DNA from: an uncultured Pseudohongiella sp.
GTDB taxonomy: Bacteria > Pseudomonadota > Gammaproteobacteria > Pseudomonadales > Pseudohongiellaceae
Assembly: GCA_902537815.1 (NCBI GenBank)
Contig: CACBCS010000003.1
Location: 1 to 64,000 of the forward strand
Direction: 5' to 3'
Length of the DNA: 64,000 nt
Below, one piece after another: positions 34,892 to 44,015 of the stretch. A model generated the notes under the pieces. That model was given only the letters and a program-made list of their open reading frames with translations. It searched no databases and was not told the origin of the DNA. The translations under genes and the position numbers were made by a program. Each line of letters starts with the position of its first letter. The first letter of the stretch is position 1.

Positions 34892-37333
34892 GTGAGCAAC
34901 AGTAGCGACTGGCTAAGCGAAAGCGAAGCAATAGCCCTCGCCGGCAATCCGGATACCTCGTCACTTGCCAAGATGGCCTCTCAGCTTCGGGATAGTCATC
35001 ACGGCGATCTGATCACGTATTCGCGCAAAGTATTTGTGCCACTCACCCAGCTGTGCCGAGATGTTTGCCACTACTGCACCTTCGCCCAGACCCCAAGGTA
35101 CCTGAATCAGGCTTTTATGTCGCCGGAAGAAGTGCTCACCGTATGTCAGGCCGGTGCTGAAGTGGGCTGTCAGGAAGCGCTTTTCACACTGGGCGAAAAA
35201 CCTGAGCTGCGATATCGAGCCGCCCGAGAAGCCCTCGCTAATCTCGGCTTCGACAACACGCTGGAATATGTGCGGGCCGTAGCTGAGCAGGTATTAACAG
35301 AGACGGGACTGCTGCCTCACATCAACGCCGGCAATATGACTGCCCGCGAAATCGATATGCTGAAATCAGTAAGCGCGTCTATGGGGATCATGTTGGAATC
35401 CGCTTCGCCCCGGTTGTGTCAGAAAGGCATGCCGCATTACGGGTCGCCCGACAAAAACCCTGAGCTTCGCCTGCAAACGCTCGAACTCGCCGGTCAAGCC
35501 AGCGTGCCCTTCACCACAGGCATTTTGATCGGTATTGGCGAAACTCGACTCGAACGCATTGAATCATTGCTCGCGATCCGTCGACTGCATGAGCAGTATG
35601 GCCACGTTCAAGAAATCATTGTTCAAAATTTCAGAGCCAAGCCACACACAAAAATGGCGCAGGCACCTGAGCCTGATCTGGAAGAGTTAATTTGGACGCT
35701 CGCCGTAACGCGTTTGATCTTCGGCCCTCAAATGAATATCCAAGCACCCCCAAATCTGAGCCCGGGCGTTCTGCCCCAACTGATCTCCGGAGGAATCAAC
35801 GACTGGGGCGGCGTTTCTCCGGTAACACCGGATCATGTGAATCCCGAGGCCCCGTGGCCTCATTTGAATAATCTGGCCCGGGAAACTCAAGCAGCAGGCA
35901 AGTTCCTGGAACAGCGTCTGACGGTGTATCCAGAATATCTCCGTGCCGGAGCGCAATGGCTCGATGGATCCGTGTTGCCGGCCGCAATAACTCACAGCGA
36001 TAGCATGGGTTTTGCTAGGCGGGATCCCTGGAGGCCCGGCAGCAGCGCAGAGATACCCGCACTTGAACGCGGATTGTGTCGGGAACAGCCCGGACCGTCT
36101 GCTCCGATCGCAAGCATCATTGAACGCGCCCAGCAACAACAACCCCTGACAGAAGAGGACATTGAATCGCTCTTTAAGGTTCGCGGTTCAGACTTCAGCG
36201 CGGTGGTACATGCCGCCGATGTGATCCGCGCAGAGCAATGTGGCGACACGGTCAGCTACGTCGTGAATCGCAACATCAACTACACTAACGTTTGCTACTT
36301 TCGCTGCCAGTTCTGCGCCTTCTCGAAAGGAAAAATGAGTGAAAATCTCAGAGGGAAACCCTACGACATCTCAGCAGAGGAAATCGCGCGCCGCGCCAGA
36401 GAAGCCTGGGACAGGGGCGCGACTGAAGTGTGTATGCAAGGAGGTATCCATCCTGACTACACCGGTCAGACCTACCTGGATATCGTGACTACGGTCAAGC
36501 GTGCTGCACCTGACATTCATGTACACGCCTTTTCTCCGCTTGAAGTGTGGCAGGGCGCAGCGACTCTCGAAGTCAGCCTAAAGGAATTCCTATGCCGCCT
36601 TAAAATGGCAGGACTCAGCACCCTACCCGGCACTGCAGCAGAGATTCTGCACGACGAGATTCGCGAACAGATCTGTGCCGACAAACTCAACACAGGTCAG
36701 TGGCTGGAAGTCATGCGGACCGCGCACGAAGTCGGCTTCCAATCTACCGCGACCATCATGTTCGGGCATGTTGATCGCCCCAAGCACTGGGCTGCCCACC
36801 TTTACGCCATCCGAAAGCTGCAGGATGCAAGCGGAGGCTTTACTGAATTTGTCCCGCTGCCCTATGTCGCAGCAGAGGCGCCGATGTACCGAAAAGGGAA
36901 ATCCAGACTGGGGCCGACGCTACGCGAGGCTCTTCTCATGCATGCAGTGCCCCGGTTGGCATTGAATGGCGCTATTTCCAACATTCAGACCTCCTGGGTA
37001 AAAATAGGCCGAGAGGGCGCCATGCTCGCCCTGCAGTGTGGGGCTAATGACCTTGGCGGCAGTCTGATGAACGAAAGCATCACCCGCGCAGCGGGCGCTG
37101 AGCACGGCCAGGAATGGCCCCCTGCAGAGATGGCCACCGCCATCAGCGATCTTGGACGCCAAGCGAAAATGCGCACCACGCTGTATGCCGAGGCCCCTGC
37201 TGCGCAGCAGGAGCGGGCATTCAATGCGGGCGCGCTCAGTCAGATTATCAACAGTGACGCTGGAAAATTTCAGACAAGCAAGTCTCTGAATGATGCGCAG
37301 ACATCAGACTGCCCCGCCGGCCAAGCCCAGTAG
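34892..37333 (+). CDS. fbiC: Bifunctional FO synthase, CofG-CofH fusion (FbiC type)
   Basis: Makes 7,8-didemethyl-8-hydroxy-5-deazariboflavin (FO), the chromophore of coenzyme F420, from tyrosine and the flavin precursor diaminouracil. It carries two radical-SAM domains. The CofG half comes first, with Cys55, Cys59 and Cys62 (CRDVCHYC). The CofH half follows, with Cys468, Cys472 and Cys475 (CYFRCQFC). EFVPLPYVAAEAPMYRKG is typical of CofH. This order matches actinobacterial FbiC, not the separate archaeal genes. 813 aa is slightly below the usual ~850. Starts at GTG with GGGA upstream. Other F420 genes (cofC, cofD, cofE) are not in the window. Family identification is strong; presence in a gammaproteobacterium suggests transfer. 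Confidence 0.93.
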   Translation: MSNSSDWLSESEAIALAGNPDTSSLAKMASQLRDSHHGDLITYSRKVFVPLTQLCRDVCHYCTFAQTPRYLNQAFMSPEEVLTVCQAGAEVGCQEALFTLGEKPELRYRAAREALANLGFDNTLEYVRAVAEQVLTETGLLPHINAGNMTAREIDMLKSVSASMGIMLESASPRLCQKGMPHYGSPDKNPELRLQTLELAGQASVPFTTGILIGIGETRLERIESLLAIRRLHEQYGHVQEIIVQNFRAKPHTKMAQAPEPDLEELIWTLAVTRLIFGPQMNIQAPPNLSPGVLPQLISGGINDWGGVSPVTPDHVNPEAPWPHLNNLARETQAAGKFLEQRLTVYPEYLRAGAQWLDGSVLPAAITHSDSMGFARRDPWRPGSSAEIPALERGLCREQPGPSAPIASIIERAQQQQPLTEEDIESLFKVRGSDFSAVVHAADVIRAEQCGDTVSYVVNRNINYTNVCYFRCQFCAFSKGKMSENLRGKPYDISAEEIARRAREAWDRGATEVCMQGGIHPDYTGQTYLDIVTTVKRAAPDIHVHAFSPLEVWQGAATLEVSLKEFLCRLKMAGLSTLPGTAAEILHDEIREQICADKLNTGQWLEVMRTAHEVGFQSTATIMFGHVDRPKHWAAHLYAIRKLQDASGGFTEFVPLPYVAAEAPMYRKGKSRLGPTLREALLMHAVPRLALNGAISNIQTSWVKIGREGAMLALQCGANDLGGSLMNESITRAAGAEHGQEWPPAEMATAISDLGRQAKMRTTLYAEAPAAQQERAFNAGALSQIINSDAGKFQTSKSLNDAQTSDCPAGQAQ

Positions 37334-37478
37334 TTTGAATTCCGACCGCAGGTAAACAATCGGCGCCTCTGTTTGTGGCGTAGCTACACTGATATACTGC
37401 CGCGCCTTGGCTGGCGATGGAGTTATCGACAGCATCAAGGCACGTCAATCTATGGCGTCAGCACAGGAAACATTCCGC

Positions 37479-38372
37479 ATGAAAATAAGCATCACAGGAG
37501 CAAACAGCAGCGTCGGCATCAACCTGCTGTCCCACTTGAGTGAGAAAGAGGGCATCGAGACAGAAGCCGGGGTGCGCTCAGAGTCCGCGTTCGCCAGCCT
37601 CCCTAAATCCGCTTCAATCAATCCCGCGATAATTTCTTATGATAATCCAGAGAGTCTCAAGCGAGCACTCGCCGGCGCTGACTGCCTGATTCATCTGGCC
37701 GGCATCCTGATTGAAAATAAACATTCCAACTATGCCAGCGCCAACGTTGCTGCAACCGCTGCTGTTGTCAAAGCTGCCCAGGATTGCAATGTGGGGCATA
37801 TTATATTTATCAGTGTTGTCGGAGCCGGCGCCGACTCGCGCAATGCGTATTTTCGTTCCAAAGGTGTTGGCGAAGAGCTGGTTTTGAACTCTGGCATCCC
37901 CGCAACGGTTTTGCGCACGCCGATTCTGATGGGGCCCGGTACCGCCGGCGCGAACTCTCTACTCAGCGCCGTTTCCAGCGGCCAAACCAAAGTGCTGGGT
38001 GGCGGAGAATACTGTATGCGTCCCCTCGATACGGACGACCTCAGTCAGGCGCTGTCGAAACTGGCTTGCAGCCCTGTGACGGAAAGTCATGTGTATGAAC
38101 TGGTCGGCCCAGAACCGATTGCCTACCGCGACCTGATAAAGAAAGCAGGAAACTTATTGGGTAAGGAGGTTGAAGTGGGCTCCGTACCGATCCTGATGGC
38201 CAAATTGGGTGCGGCGGTTACCAGCACGCTCAAGGGCGGCGGTATCACACCCACCGTCATCGATGTCATCACCATGAATGAAGTCGTGACAGAGAATGCC
38301 AATGAAAAAATTGGCATCAGCCTGACACCTCTTGAAGACACTCTCAAAAAAATACTGATAAGCGAGTCCTGA
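37479..38372 (+). CDS. NAD(P)-binding atypical SDR (NDUFA9/UDP-glucose epimerase-like)
   Basis: A Rossmann protein of 298 aa with the N-terminal loop ITGANSSVGINLL (TGxxxxxG), LIHLAGI, and VVGAGADSRNAYFRSKGVGEEL replacing the usual YxxxK with Y-F-R-S-K. The tail PTVIDVITMNEVVTENANE lies before the end. It resembles the NDUFA9-like reductase/epimerase subgroup used in quinone, sugar or isoprenoid chemistry. The start at 37479 has AGGAAA nine bases upstream. It lies 145 bp after cofGH and two bases before the next gene (TGATATG junction). Substrate unknown; a link to F420 is possible but unproven. Confidence 0.82.
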   Translation: MKISITGANSSVGINLLSHLSEKEGIETEAGVRSESAFASLPKSASINPAIISYDNPESLKRALAGADCLIHLAGILIENKHSNYASANVAATAAVVKAAQDCNVGHIIFISVVGAGADSRNAYFRSKGVGEELVLNSGIPATVLRTPILMGPGTAGANSLLSAVSSGQTKVLGGGEYCMRPLDTDDLSQALSKLACSPVTESHVYELVGPEPIAYRDLIKKAGNLLGKEVEVGSVPILMAKLGAAVTSTLKGGGITPTVIDVITMNEVVTENANEKIGISLTPLEDTLKKILISES

Positions 38373-38373
38373 T

Positions 38374-39369
38374 ATGAGTGACCACGATACCGCCGAAGCA
38401 AACACAGGCGAAGTTGAACAAGAAAATTCTGCCGCTAAAAAGAAGCAAAGCCCGCTGGGCAGGCTTATTTTTCTGCTGATCACCGGTGTTTGTTTTGTCT
38501 ATCTTTATTTTCGATTAAACGGCGCCGCAGCCAGAGAGGGCTTGCCGTTGACCGAATATATGACACAGGTCTTTGCAAACGTTGCCTGGGGTCCGTGGCT
38601 GGCGCTCATGATGGCCTATTCGCTGTTTTATTTTCTTATCGACACGCTTGTCGTCACCCGGGCATTGAACTGGCTGCTGGCAGATATCAAGTACAAGGAC
38701 ATTCTGCCCATCCGCGCGAGCGCCTACATCATATCAATATTCAATGAACAAATCGGTAAGGGTGCCATGGCTTACTATCTGAACAAGCGGGATCAGATTC
38801 CGGGCTGGGAAGTCGGTTCAGTCATGCTGTTCATCATGTTCTGCGAAATTTTCTATCTGCTGGTCTGGGCTACAGTGGGCTACATTTTTGGGGGTGGCGG
38901 ACTTCCGGAAGTCTTCCAGATCATGCCAGTCATCAGTATCGGAGCCACCGTCTTTCTGATTCTCTGGCTACTGTATTTCAACGGCACTCTGTTACCGAAC
39001 AATCAGCTTCGGGAGAGACGAATTCTTCACGGCTTCCGCCGCGCAAAGCTGTGGCATTATGGCGCTTTCTTTTTACTCCGATCACCGGCCTTGCTCGCCG
39101 CGATCGTAGTCTATACCACGGCATTAAATCTGTTCGGCGTTGAAGCTTCTTTCCTGACTCTCTTACCCTACCTGCCAGTGATTTTCTTCGCCGCTGCTGT
39201 GCCCACCCCGATGAGAGCCGCAGCGATTACTTTTTGGGTGATTTTATTTCCCGAAAATGAGGGACAGATGGCAGCCTTTGGATTTGTCCAGCACAACTTT
39301 TTTATCCTGTTCAACGCAATCATTGGCCTGATTTTCTGGCGCCGGGCACAGCGCGATCTGTTTGCCTGA
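38374..39369 (+). CDS. Multi-spanning membrane protein, flippase-like UPF0104/LPG-synthase TM type
   Basis: After a charged cytoplasmic head of ~28 residues there are about eight hydrophobic helices. The loop IRASAYIISIFNEQIGKGAMAYYL (residues ~110-135) resembles the conserved N-x-x-x-P/G-x-x-G-D region of UPF0104/lysylphosphatidylglycerol synthase-type flippases. 331 aa fits that size. Translation is probably coupled to the preceding SDR gene. A CDP-alcohol phosphatidyltransferase follows six bases later. Lipid or lipid-linked substrate movement is a guess from this neighbourhood. Family assignment is tentative. Confidence 0.65.
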   Translation: MSDHDTAEANTGEVEQENSAAKKKQSPLGRLIFLLITGVCFVYLYFRLNGAAAREGLPLTEYMTQVFANVAWGPWLALMMAYSLFYFLIDTLVVTRALNWLLADIKYKDILPIRASAYIISIFNEQIGKGAMAYYLNKRDQIPGWEVGSVMLFIMFCEIFYLLVWATVGYIFGGGGLPEVFQIMPVISIGATVFLILWLLYFNGTLLPNNQLRERRILHGFRRAKLWHYGAFFLLRSPALLAAIVVYTTALNLFGVEASFLTLLPYLPVIFFAAAVPTPMRAAAITFWVILFPENEGQMAAFGFVQHNFFILFNAIIGLIFWRRAQRDLFA

Positions 39370-39375
39370 CACTAC

Positions 39376-39933
39376 ATGGCCAATCTGCTCACCTTTTCCC
39401 GCCTGCTGCTGGCGCTGCCAGTAGCCTGGGCGCTGGCCGACAGTGAATTCCTGCCAGCCTGGGCACTCGCGCTGTGTCTTTTTGCGGCAATTGTCAGTGA
39501 TTATATTGACGGAAAAATCGCACGGGCCCTTGGCACAGCGTCTGCCCGCGGTCAGATTTTTGATCATGCAACAGATTTTCTTTTCGTAACCTCAGGATTG
39601 GCCGGCGCGGCTTATGCCGGCCTCGTCCCCGGACTCCTGCCGATTCTGATTACGGTAGCATTCAGTCAGTATGTGCTGGACTCCTATTTCCTCTACCGCC
39701 AGAAAAGTTTGCGAATGAGCTTTCTGGGGCGCTGGAATGGTGTATTCTATTTCGGCCCCCTCTTGTTAATCAGTTGTGCCAGACTGCTTGAAAACAATCA
39801 ATGGACTGCTGTCCTCGTTTTGTCTGGGCTGAATCTGCTGGTCTGGGCACTTATTGTCAGCACGGTGCTGTCCGTCATAGACAGAGCCATCGCGCCATTC
39901 ACGCAACAGCGACCTGCAAACGGGACGCCCTAA
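39376..39933 (+). CDS. CDP-alcohol phosphatidyltransferase
   Basis: Membrane enzyme transferring a phosphatidyl group from CDP-diacylglycerol (or similar) to an alcohol. The complete family motif is visible at residues 42-67: Asp42, Asp45-Gly46, Ala49-Arg50, Gly59, Asp63 and Asp67, i.e. D-x2-D-G-x2-A-R-x8-G-x3-D-x3-D. Five or six membrane helices, 185 aa. It is the last gene of the cofGH-SDR-flippase run, all on one strand with gaps of 145, 1 and 6 bases. It could be a phosphatidylglycerophosphate- or inositol-phosphate-type synthase; the acceptor cannot be named. Confidence 0.88.
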   Translation: MANLLTFSRLLLALPVAWALADSEFLPAWALALCLFAAIVSDYIDGKIARALGTASARGQIFDHATDFLFVTSGLAGAAYAGLVPGLLPILITVAFSQYVLDSYFLYRQKSLRMSFLGRWNGVFYFGPLLLISCARLLENNQWTAVLVLSGLNLLVWALIVSTVLSVIDRAIAPFTQQRPANGTP

Positions 39934-40289
39934 CCAAGCTGAATCTCCTGAGATAACCCATGCAGAAACTCATGGCGCGAAAGCAGAAATCCGGGCCTCA
40001 GTCACACTCCTTGGCAGCTGCATTGGGGGGAATGCTGCCCTGGCGCGGTGATTACCTCAGGCCGGTTCATCTGACCGAGAAAAAGGTATATTGAACTACT
40101 GATCCAGATCCGCCGAAGTGCAGAGCCACACGCGAGGTAAAGGTTCGTGCAGTAAGGGGCCAGGATTATTTTCAATCAGAATTACCAATAATCTCGCGAA
40201 GCTGCCTTGTGGCCTGCCCGCTCAATCCTAGCGCCGACGGACTTGCAGGCCATGCCGCACTGCTCAAGTATCCCAGATAGGATCCCACT
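39934..40289. other. Intergenic region with one doubtful 44-codon ORF
   Basis: 356 bases between the phosphatidyltransferase and the M20 peptidase. A plus-strand frame at 39960-40094 encodes 44 residues (MQKLMARKQKSGPQ, later GGMLPWRGDYLRPVHLTEKK). It has no good ribosome site and no recognised family. Otherwise I see no hairpin with a T tract. The peptidase promoter should be in the right part. Confidence 0.3.
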
Positions 40290-41612
40290 GTGCCAAAATT
40301 GACAGCTCTGCTAGCACTCAGCCTGCTGCTTCACTCACCGTCCTCGGCTCAAAGCACCACTCCGTCCGGGCAGAGGATTGTCGAGCTTGACCCGGTAATG
40401 GTCACACAGTTCGACGCGGTCCGCTCCGACAGCCGCGTGCGGCAGGCGCTCAACCAATTGGAAGTCAGAGAATCTGAAGCGGTTGCAGAACAAATTCGGT
40501 TAACAGAAATCCCAGCCCCGCCCTTTCAGGAGTCCCGTCGCGCCGAATATTTTCTGGAGCGCATCAAGGAACGTGGTTTTCCCGATGCGTACATTGATGA
40601 AGAGGGCAATGTTGTCGCCAAGCGTCCAGGGACGGGTGGGGGGCCGACCCTGCTCATCGCAGCCCATTTGGACACAGTCTTTCCCTCAGACATCGACACC
40701 ACTGTCAATTTCCGGGATGGCCGCTACTATGCACCCCGTATCGGAGATGATACCCGAGGGCTGGCGACCCTGCTCTCTACTTTAGATGTTCTGAATGAGA
40801 GTGACCTTACCACTCAGGCAGATTTAATTTTTTCAGGTAATGTCGGAGAGGAAGGGCGTGGCGATTTACGGGGTATCAAAGCCCTATTTTGGGACCACCC
40901 GGAAGTGGACGGCTTTATCTCCGTGGACGGAGTCAGGCTTCAGCGCATAACCAATGGCGGCACTGGCAGCCGGCGCTTTGAATTCATATTTAAAGGGCCG
41001 GGTGGTCATTCCTTCGGTGCCTTTGGGTTGCCTAGCGCGATTCACGCCATGGGTCGGGCGATTGCTAAAATAGCCGAACTGCAAACGCCACGATTCCCGA
41101 AAACCACGTTTACTGTTGCCACCGTTGATGGCGGGACTTCAGTTAACTCGATCGCTGCTGATGCGGTATTCGCACTGGACATGCGCTCGAATGACAGATC
41201 CTCGCTGGCGCTTCTTGAACGCGAAGCGAAGGCAGCCGCACTCACCGCAATCAGCGAAGAAAACGCGCGCTGGGGTCAGAATCTGATCAGCGTCGAGTTT
41301 AAACTGATAGGTGACAGACCTGTTGGTCGCACCGACCCGAGCAGTTCTGTGGTGCAGGCTGCGGCCATGGCATTCGACGCACTTGGTATCGAACTCACCG
41401 GACTCGGGATTTCCAGCACCGACTCAAACGTACCCATGTCGCTGAACATCCCTGCAATAACAATCGCCGGGGGCGGTGATGGCGGCGGTGCGCATTCGCC
41501 CGACGAGTGGTTCAGTCCGGTCAACTCGCATCAGGGCCCGCAAATGCTGCTGCTGGTGCTGGCTGGCATTGAGGGTGTCAGCGAACCCCTTTTGCAAGAG
41601 ATAGACAACTAG
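40290..41612 (+). CDS. Exported M20 family metallopeptidase
   Basis: A co-catalytic zinc peptidase of 440 aa. A signal peptide of ~20 residues (ending SSAQS) implies periplasmic export. Seen: AAHLDTVF (first metal His and catalytic Asp), RIGDDTRG (bridging Asp), GNVGEEGRGD (general-base Glu pair), a dimerisation/lid domain with GGHSFGAFG, and the late GGAHSPDEWF (metal His). Likely start is the GTG at 40290. No transporter is adjacent. A tripeptide- or dipeptidase-like role is inferred. Confidence 0.9.
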   Translation: MPKLTALLALSLLLHSPSSAQSTTPSGQRIVELDPVMVTQFDAVRSDSRVRQALNQLEVRESEAVAEQIRLTEIPAPPFQESRRAEYFLERIKERGFPDAYIDEEGNVVAKRPGTGGGPTLLIAAHLDTVFPSDIDTTVNFRDGRYYAPRIGDDTRGLATLLSTLDVLNESDLTTQADLIFSGNVGEEGRGDLRGIKALFWDHPEVDGFISVDGVRLQRITNGGTGSRRFEFIFKGPGGHSFGAFGLPSAIHAMGRAIAKIAELQTPRFPKTTFTVATVDGGTSVNSIAADAVFALDMRSNDRSSLALLEREAKAAALTAISEENARWGQNLISVEFKLIGDRPVGRTDPSSSVVQAAAMAFDALGIELTGLGISSTDSNVPMSLNIPAITIAGGGDGGGAHSPDEWFSPVNSHQGPQMLLLVLAGIEGVSEPLLQEIDN

Positions 41613-41709
41613 CACTCTGTCAGCGGCGCGAAACAGCCCTGGCGAGATATTCCGGGATTCCGGCGGTGTATCATGTTCGTCCGGAGAGCAGCCCGTCAGA
41701 AAAGGAAGG

Positions 41710-42261
41710 TTATTGAAGGGTTGCCGACTTCGCCGTCCTGGCAGCTGTCGTTACCAGCCCCCAATCCGCCTGCTGCGTCACCCGCTCTATGACCTCAAAT
41801 ATCGAATTCAGCAATTCCGGCGTTACTGCGATCGTCAGCGCTTGCCCTTGGACTGACTGAAAGCTCAGGGCATGAGTCCCTGCGCTCTTCCCATTCGGCG
41901 TGAGATCTACCCGCTTGACCAGTTCGCCCTGCTCACCGAGCGGAAACTGCTCACCCGGGCGAAATGCCTGCCTGAAGTCCTGCTGAGACGCGACCAGCTC
42001 CTGCAGGATATCGGCCTGCATAACCGTCGCCGCTCCGGCACTCCCCGCTACCGCAACCGAACTGTCTGCACTGCTCTCATCTACTCCCTCAGCGGGGAGT
42101 CGGTAGCTACTTACTTTAACTTTGAAATCGCCCAGCATACTGAGACAAAAACGGCGCGTTAACCAGAGCCGGTACTCTTCTCCTGCCGTGTTGGTGATTC
42201 GTAGTAAAATCCGATCCTGCGCGCTGTTATAACCCGCATCAATTTGACCCAGACCGCTCAT
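41710..42261 (-). CDS. Hypothetical protein, function unknown
   Basis: Not recognised with confidence. The conserved-looking part begins MSGLGQIDAGYNSAQDRILL and has EYRLWLTRRFCL, an Ala/Ser-rich middle, then ALSFQSVQGQALTIAVTPELLNSI near the C-terminus. No signal peptide or membrane helix. The start at 42261 is chosen because the 36 codons further upstream look non-conserved. 183 aa. The neighbour upstream is the second PDLQG-type gene on the same strand, 174 bases away. Confidence 0.6.
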   Translation of the reverse strand: MSGLGQIDAGYNSAQDRILLRITNTAGEEYRLWLTRRFCLSMLGDFKVKVSSYRLPAEGVDESSADSSVAVAGSAGAATVMQADILQELVASQQDFRQAFRPGEQFPLGEQGELVKRVDLTPNGKSAGTHALSFQSVQGQALTIAVTPELLNSIFEVIERVTQQADWGLVTTAARTAKSATLQ

Positions 42262-42435
42262 CAAAAACTGGCACCCCCTGCCCTTGACTGATTCGTCAGT
42301 GCTTGTAAAAACCTGCAAAGACCCCGCAACAACAGCATTTCTGGTCGCTGCCTGAGGCAGCCTGCGCAATTCAATTCTCCACCTTCTGTTCCCGGGCCAT
42401 CCATCAGCTGGCCGCTCGCTGCAGACCAGTTCGAA

Positions 42436-43260
42436 CTAGTTGTTGCTGTCTGCACCCTTTCGCAGATGTCCGTAGACCATCTCCTCAGTAAATTCGACAC
42501 ACTTGAATTCAAGCAGCTGCATGTTGTCATCAAGGCGGCGGTACAGCGGAAAACTGACTTTCCAGGGACGGGTGTAGACATTCGGGTCTTCGAGGGTCGC
42601 CTCATACTGGATCACGTTCGGCCCGAGGTGGCTATACCGCTCGGTGACACGAAGCGCATCCGTATGATGATTTCCAGCATGATCCAACCAGGTGTCAGGC
42701 ACCTGATCAGTCACCTCAATCACGAGCGTGTCGCCTTCATAGTGCGCCAGATTATGACCCATCCAGCTTAGAATCGGCGCCTCAAAATCCGGCTGATCGA
42801 CGTAGACAATACGACTTGCACTGGCGAACTCGTAGGCAAAGACGATGTGATCGGTTGACTGCACAATCTGAAATGGAAAAGGCAGATAATTCGCCCTGGG
42901 AACCCCCGGCATATAGCATTTGACCAGCGGATCATCAGACAGCCAATCTGACTTGTTTTCCTGCTGCTGCGCACGGGCTTCAGGGGTGTATGGGATTTCA
43001 TTTCCCTCAACGATACCCAGACCCGCCGGAATCGCTCCGATGGCACCCGCTGCCACCAGAGGGCCGAAGCTTGCAGCGTGAGGCTCGACGTCCCAATTAG
43101 CCGTGTTGATAGCCTGCCAGATACCGTTGAAATCTGGCCGCCCGTCAGCCGTTCTCGGAATATCCTGGGCAGCAGTGAGCGAACTCACTGCAAGCAGTGT
43201 CAGACACAGACTGGATCTGATCAATAACGATTTTGTGCGGTGACAGATGAGCTTGAGCAT
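42436..43260 (-). CDS. Secreted PDxxGIW-type protein (paralogue of the 17-kb protein)
   Basis: Start at 43260 gives MLKLICHRTKSLL, a signal peptide ending LTAAQ and a mature start with TADGRPDFNGIWQAIN. Shared blocks with 17089-18141 are PDxxGxW, an aromatic S-x-x-H/D-x-I middle block (QIVQSTDHIVFAYEF), HYEGDTLVIEVTD and a C-terminal LLEFKCVEF. 274 aa. Common in Acidobacteria and marine Proteobacteria; no known activity. An AAAGAGA sequence precedes the start. Confidence 0.78.
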   Translation of the reverse strand: MLKLICHRTKSLLIRSSLCLTLLAVSSLTAAQDIPRTADGRPDFNGIWQAINTANWDVEPHAASFGPLVAAGAIGAIPAGLGIVEGNEIPYTPEARAQQQENKSDWLSDDPLVKCYMPGVPRANYLPFPFQIVQSTDHIVFAYEFASASRIVYVDQPDFEAPILSWMGHNLAHYEGDTLVIEVTDQVPDTWLDHAGNHHTDALRVTERYSHLGPNVIQYEATLEDPNVYTRPWKVSFPLYRRLDDNMQLLEFKCVEFTEEMVYGHLRKGADSNN

Positions 43261-43478
43261 AGGCGTCTCTTTGTTTTTCTCATTGTGAGATTCGCTAAAA
43301 ATACTAGCACAGGCCTCAGCCCGCAACACCGCCCTTCAAGTCGCCTTTCCTCCTGATCACCCCCGAGCCCCAAAACCCGAAGCCGGGTCGGCGCAAAGCT
43401 TTGCAGACTCACTTTTGTGTCAGTAAAGCATTATACTCAGCGGCTCACTAAGACCCTACAGCGATCCCGGAAGCAAAC

Positions 43479-43988
43479 ATTCTGTATTTATTAGCAACTC
43501 TAGAAGAGACAGGCCTCAGCATCTTGCTGCGCGAATCCGGTGTCGCCTTTTTCAGCTCTCTGACTTTGCACTCGCTGGCGATGGCTTTCGTCGTCGGGGT
43601 TAATCTGGCACTCGCATTCAGTTTGCTGGGGCTGATTCCCAGCCTGCTCGACAAACGCTTTGAGCCTTTTTTTACGCTACACTGGTGGGCGGTTGGGCTG
43701 ATTTTCGTCTCTGGTGTGGCGCTCCTAATCGCTTATCCAGCCAAGGCGCTGACCAATCCGGTGTTTTATCTGAAGTTCACAGCACTGAGCGCGGGTCTGC
43801 TGATCACCCGACGGTTGCAGCGCTCAATGCGCTGCCAGATTGCAAACCATCAACCACCGCCGGATGATGAACCTTGCAATGGGATTCAGACCGCGTTTGC
43901 CATGCTGGCATGCTGGGTGGTGACTATCGGAGCCGGCCGGTTTCTGGCCTACACGCATACTGTACTACTGGCTTCCCGCTATTTCTAA
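43479..43988 (+). CDS. Small membrane protein, single-unit relative of the 24.8-kb protein
   Basis: About four membrane helices. Homology to the other members begins with TLHSLAMAFVVGVNLALAFSLLG and includes TNPVFYLKFTAL and AGRFLAYTHT. The frame is open from 43452 and has no ATG or GTG before the conserved first helix. Options are an ATT at 43479, five bases after GGAAG and in the place where relatives begin, or a TTG at 43524 that would remove part of the N-terminus (154 aa). I list the ATT-containing extent because the amphipathic LLATLEETGLSILL matches the partner gene's start. It is upstream of, and probably co-transcribed with, 44016. Confidence 0.6.
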   Translation: MLYLLATLEETGLSILLRESGVAFFSSLTLHSLAMAFVVGVNLALAFSLLGLIPSLLDKRFEPFFTLHWWAVGLIFVSGVALLIAYPAKALTNPVFYLKFTALSAGLLITRRLQRSMRCQIANHQPPPDDEPCNGIQTAFAMLACWVVTIGAGRFLAYTHTVLLASRYF

Positions 43989-44015
43989 TCCTGCCCGAGG
44001 GGTTATTTACTCGAC

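Noticed and set aside
39960-40094. Short plus-strand ORF of 44 codons
   Set aside because: No ribosome site, no family resemblance, and chance ORFs of this size are common; kept only as a note in the intergenic entry.
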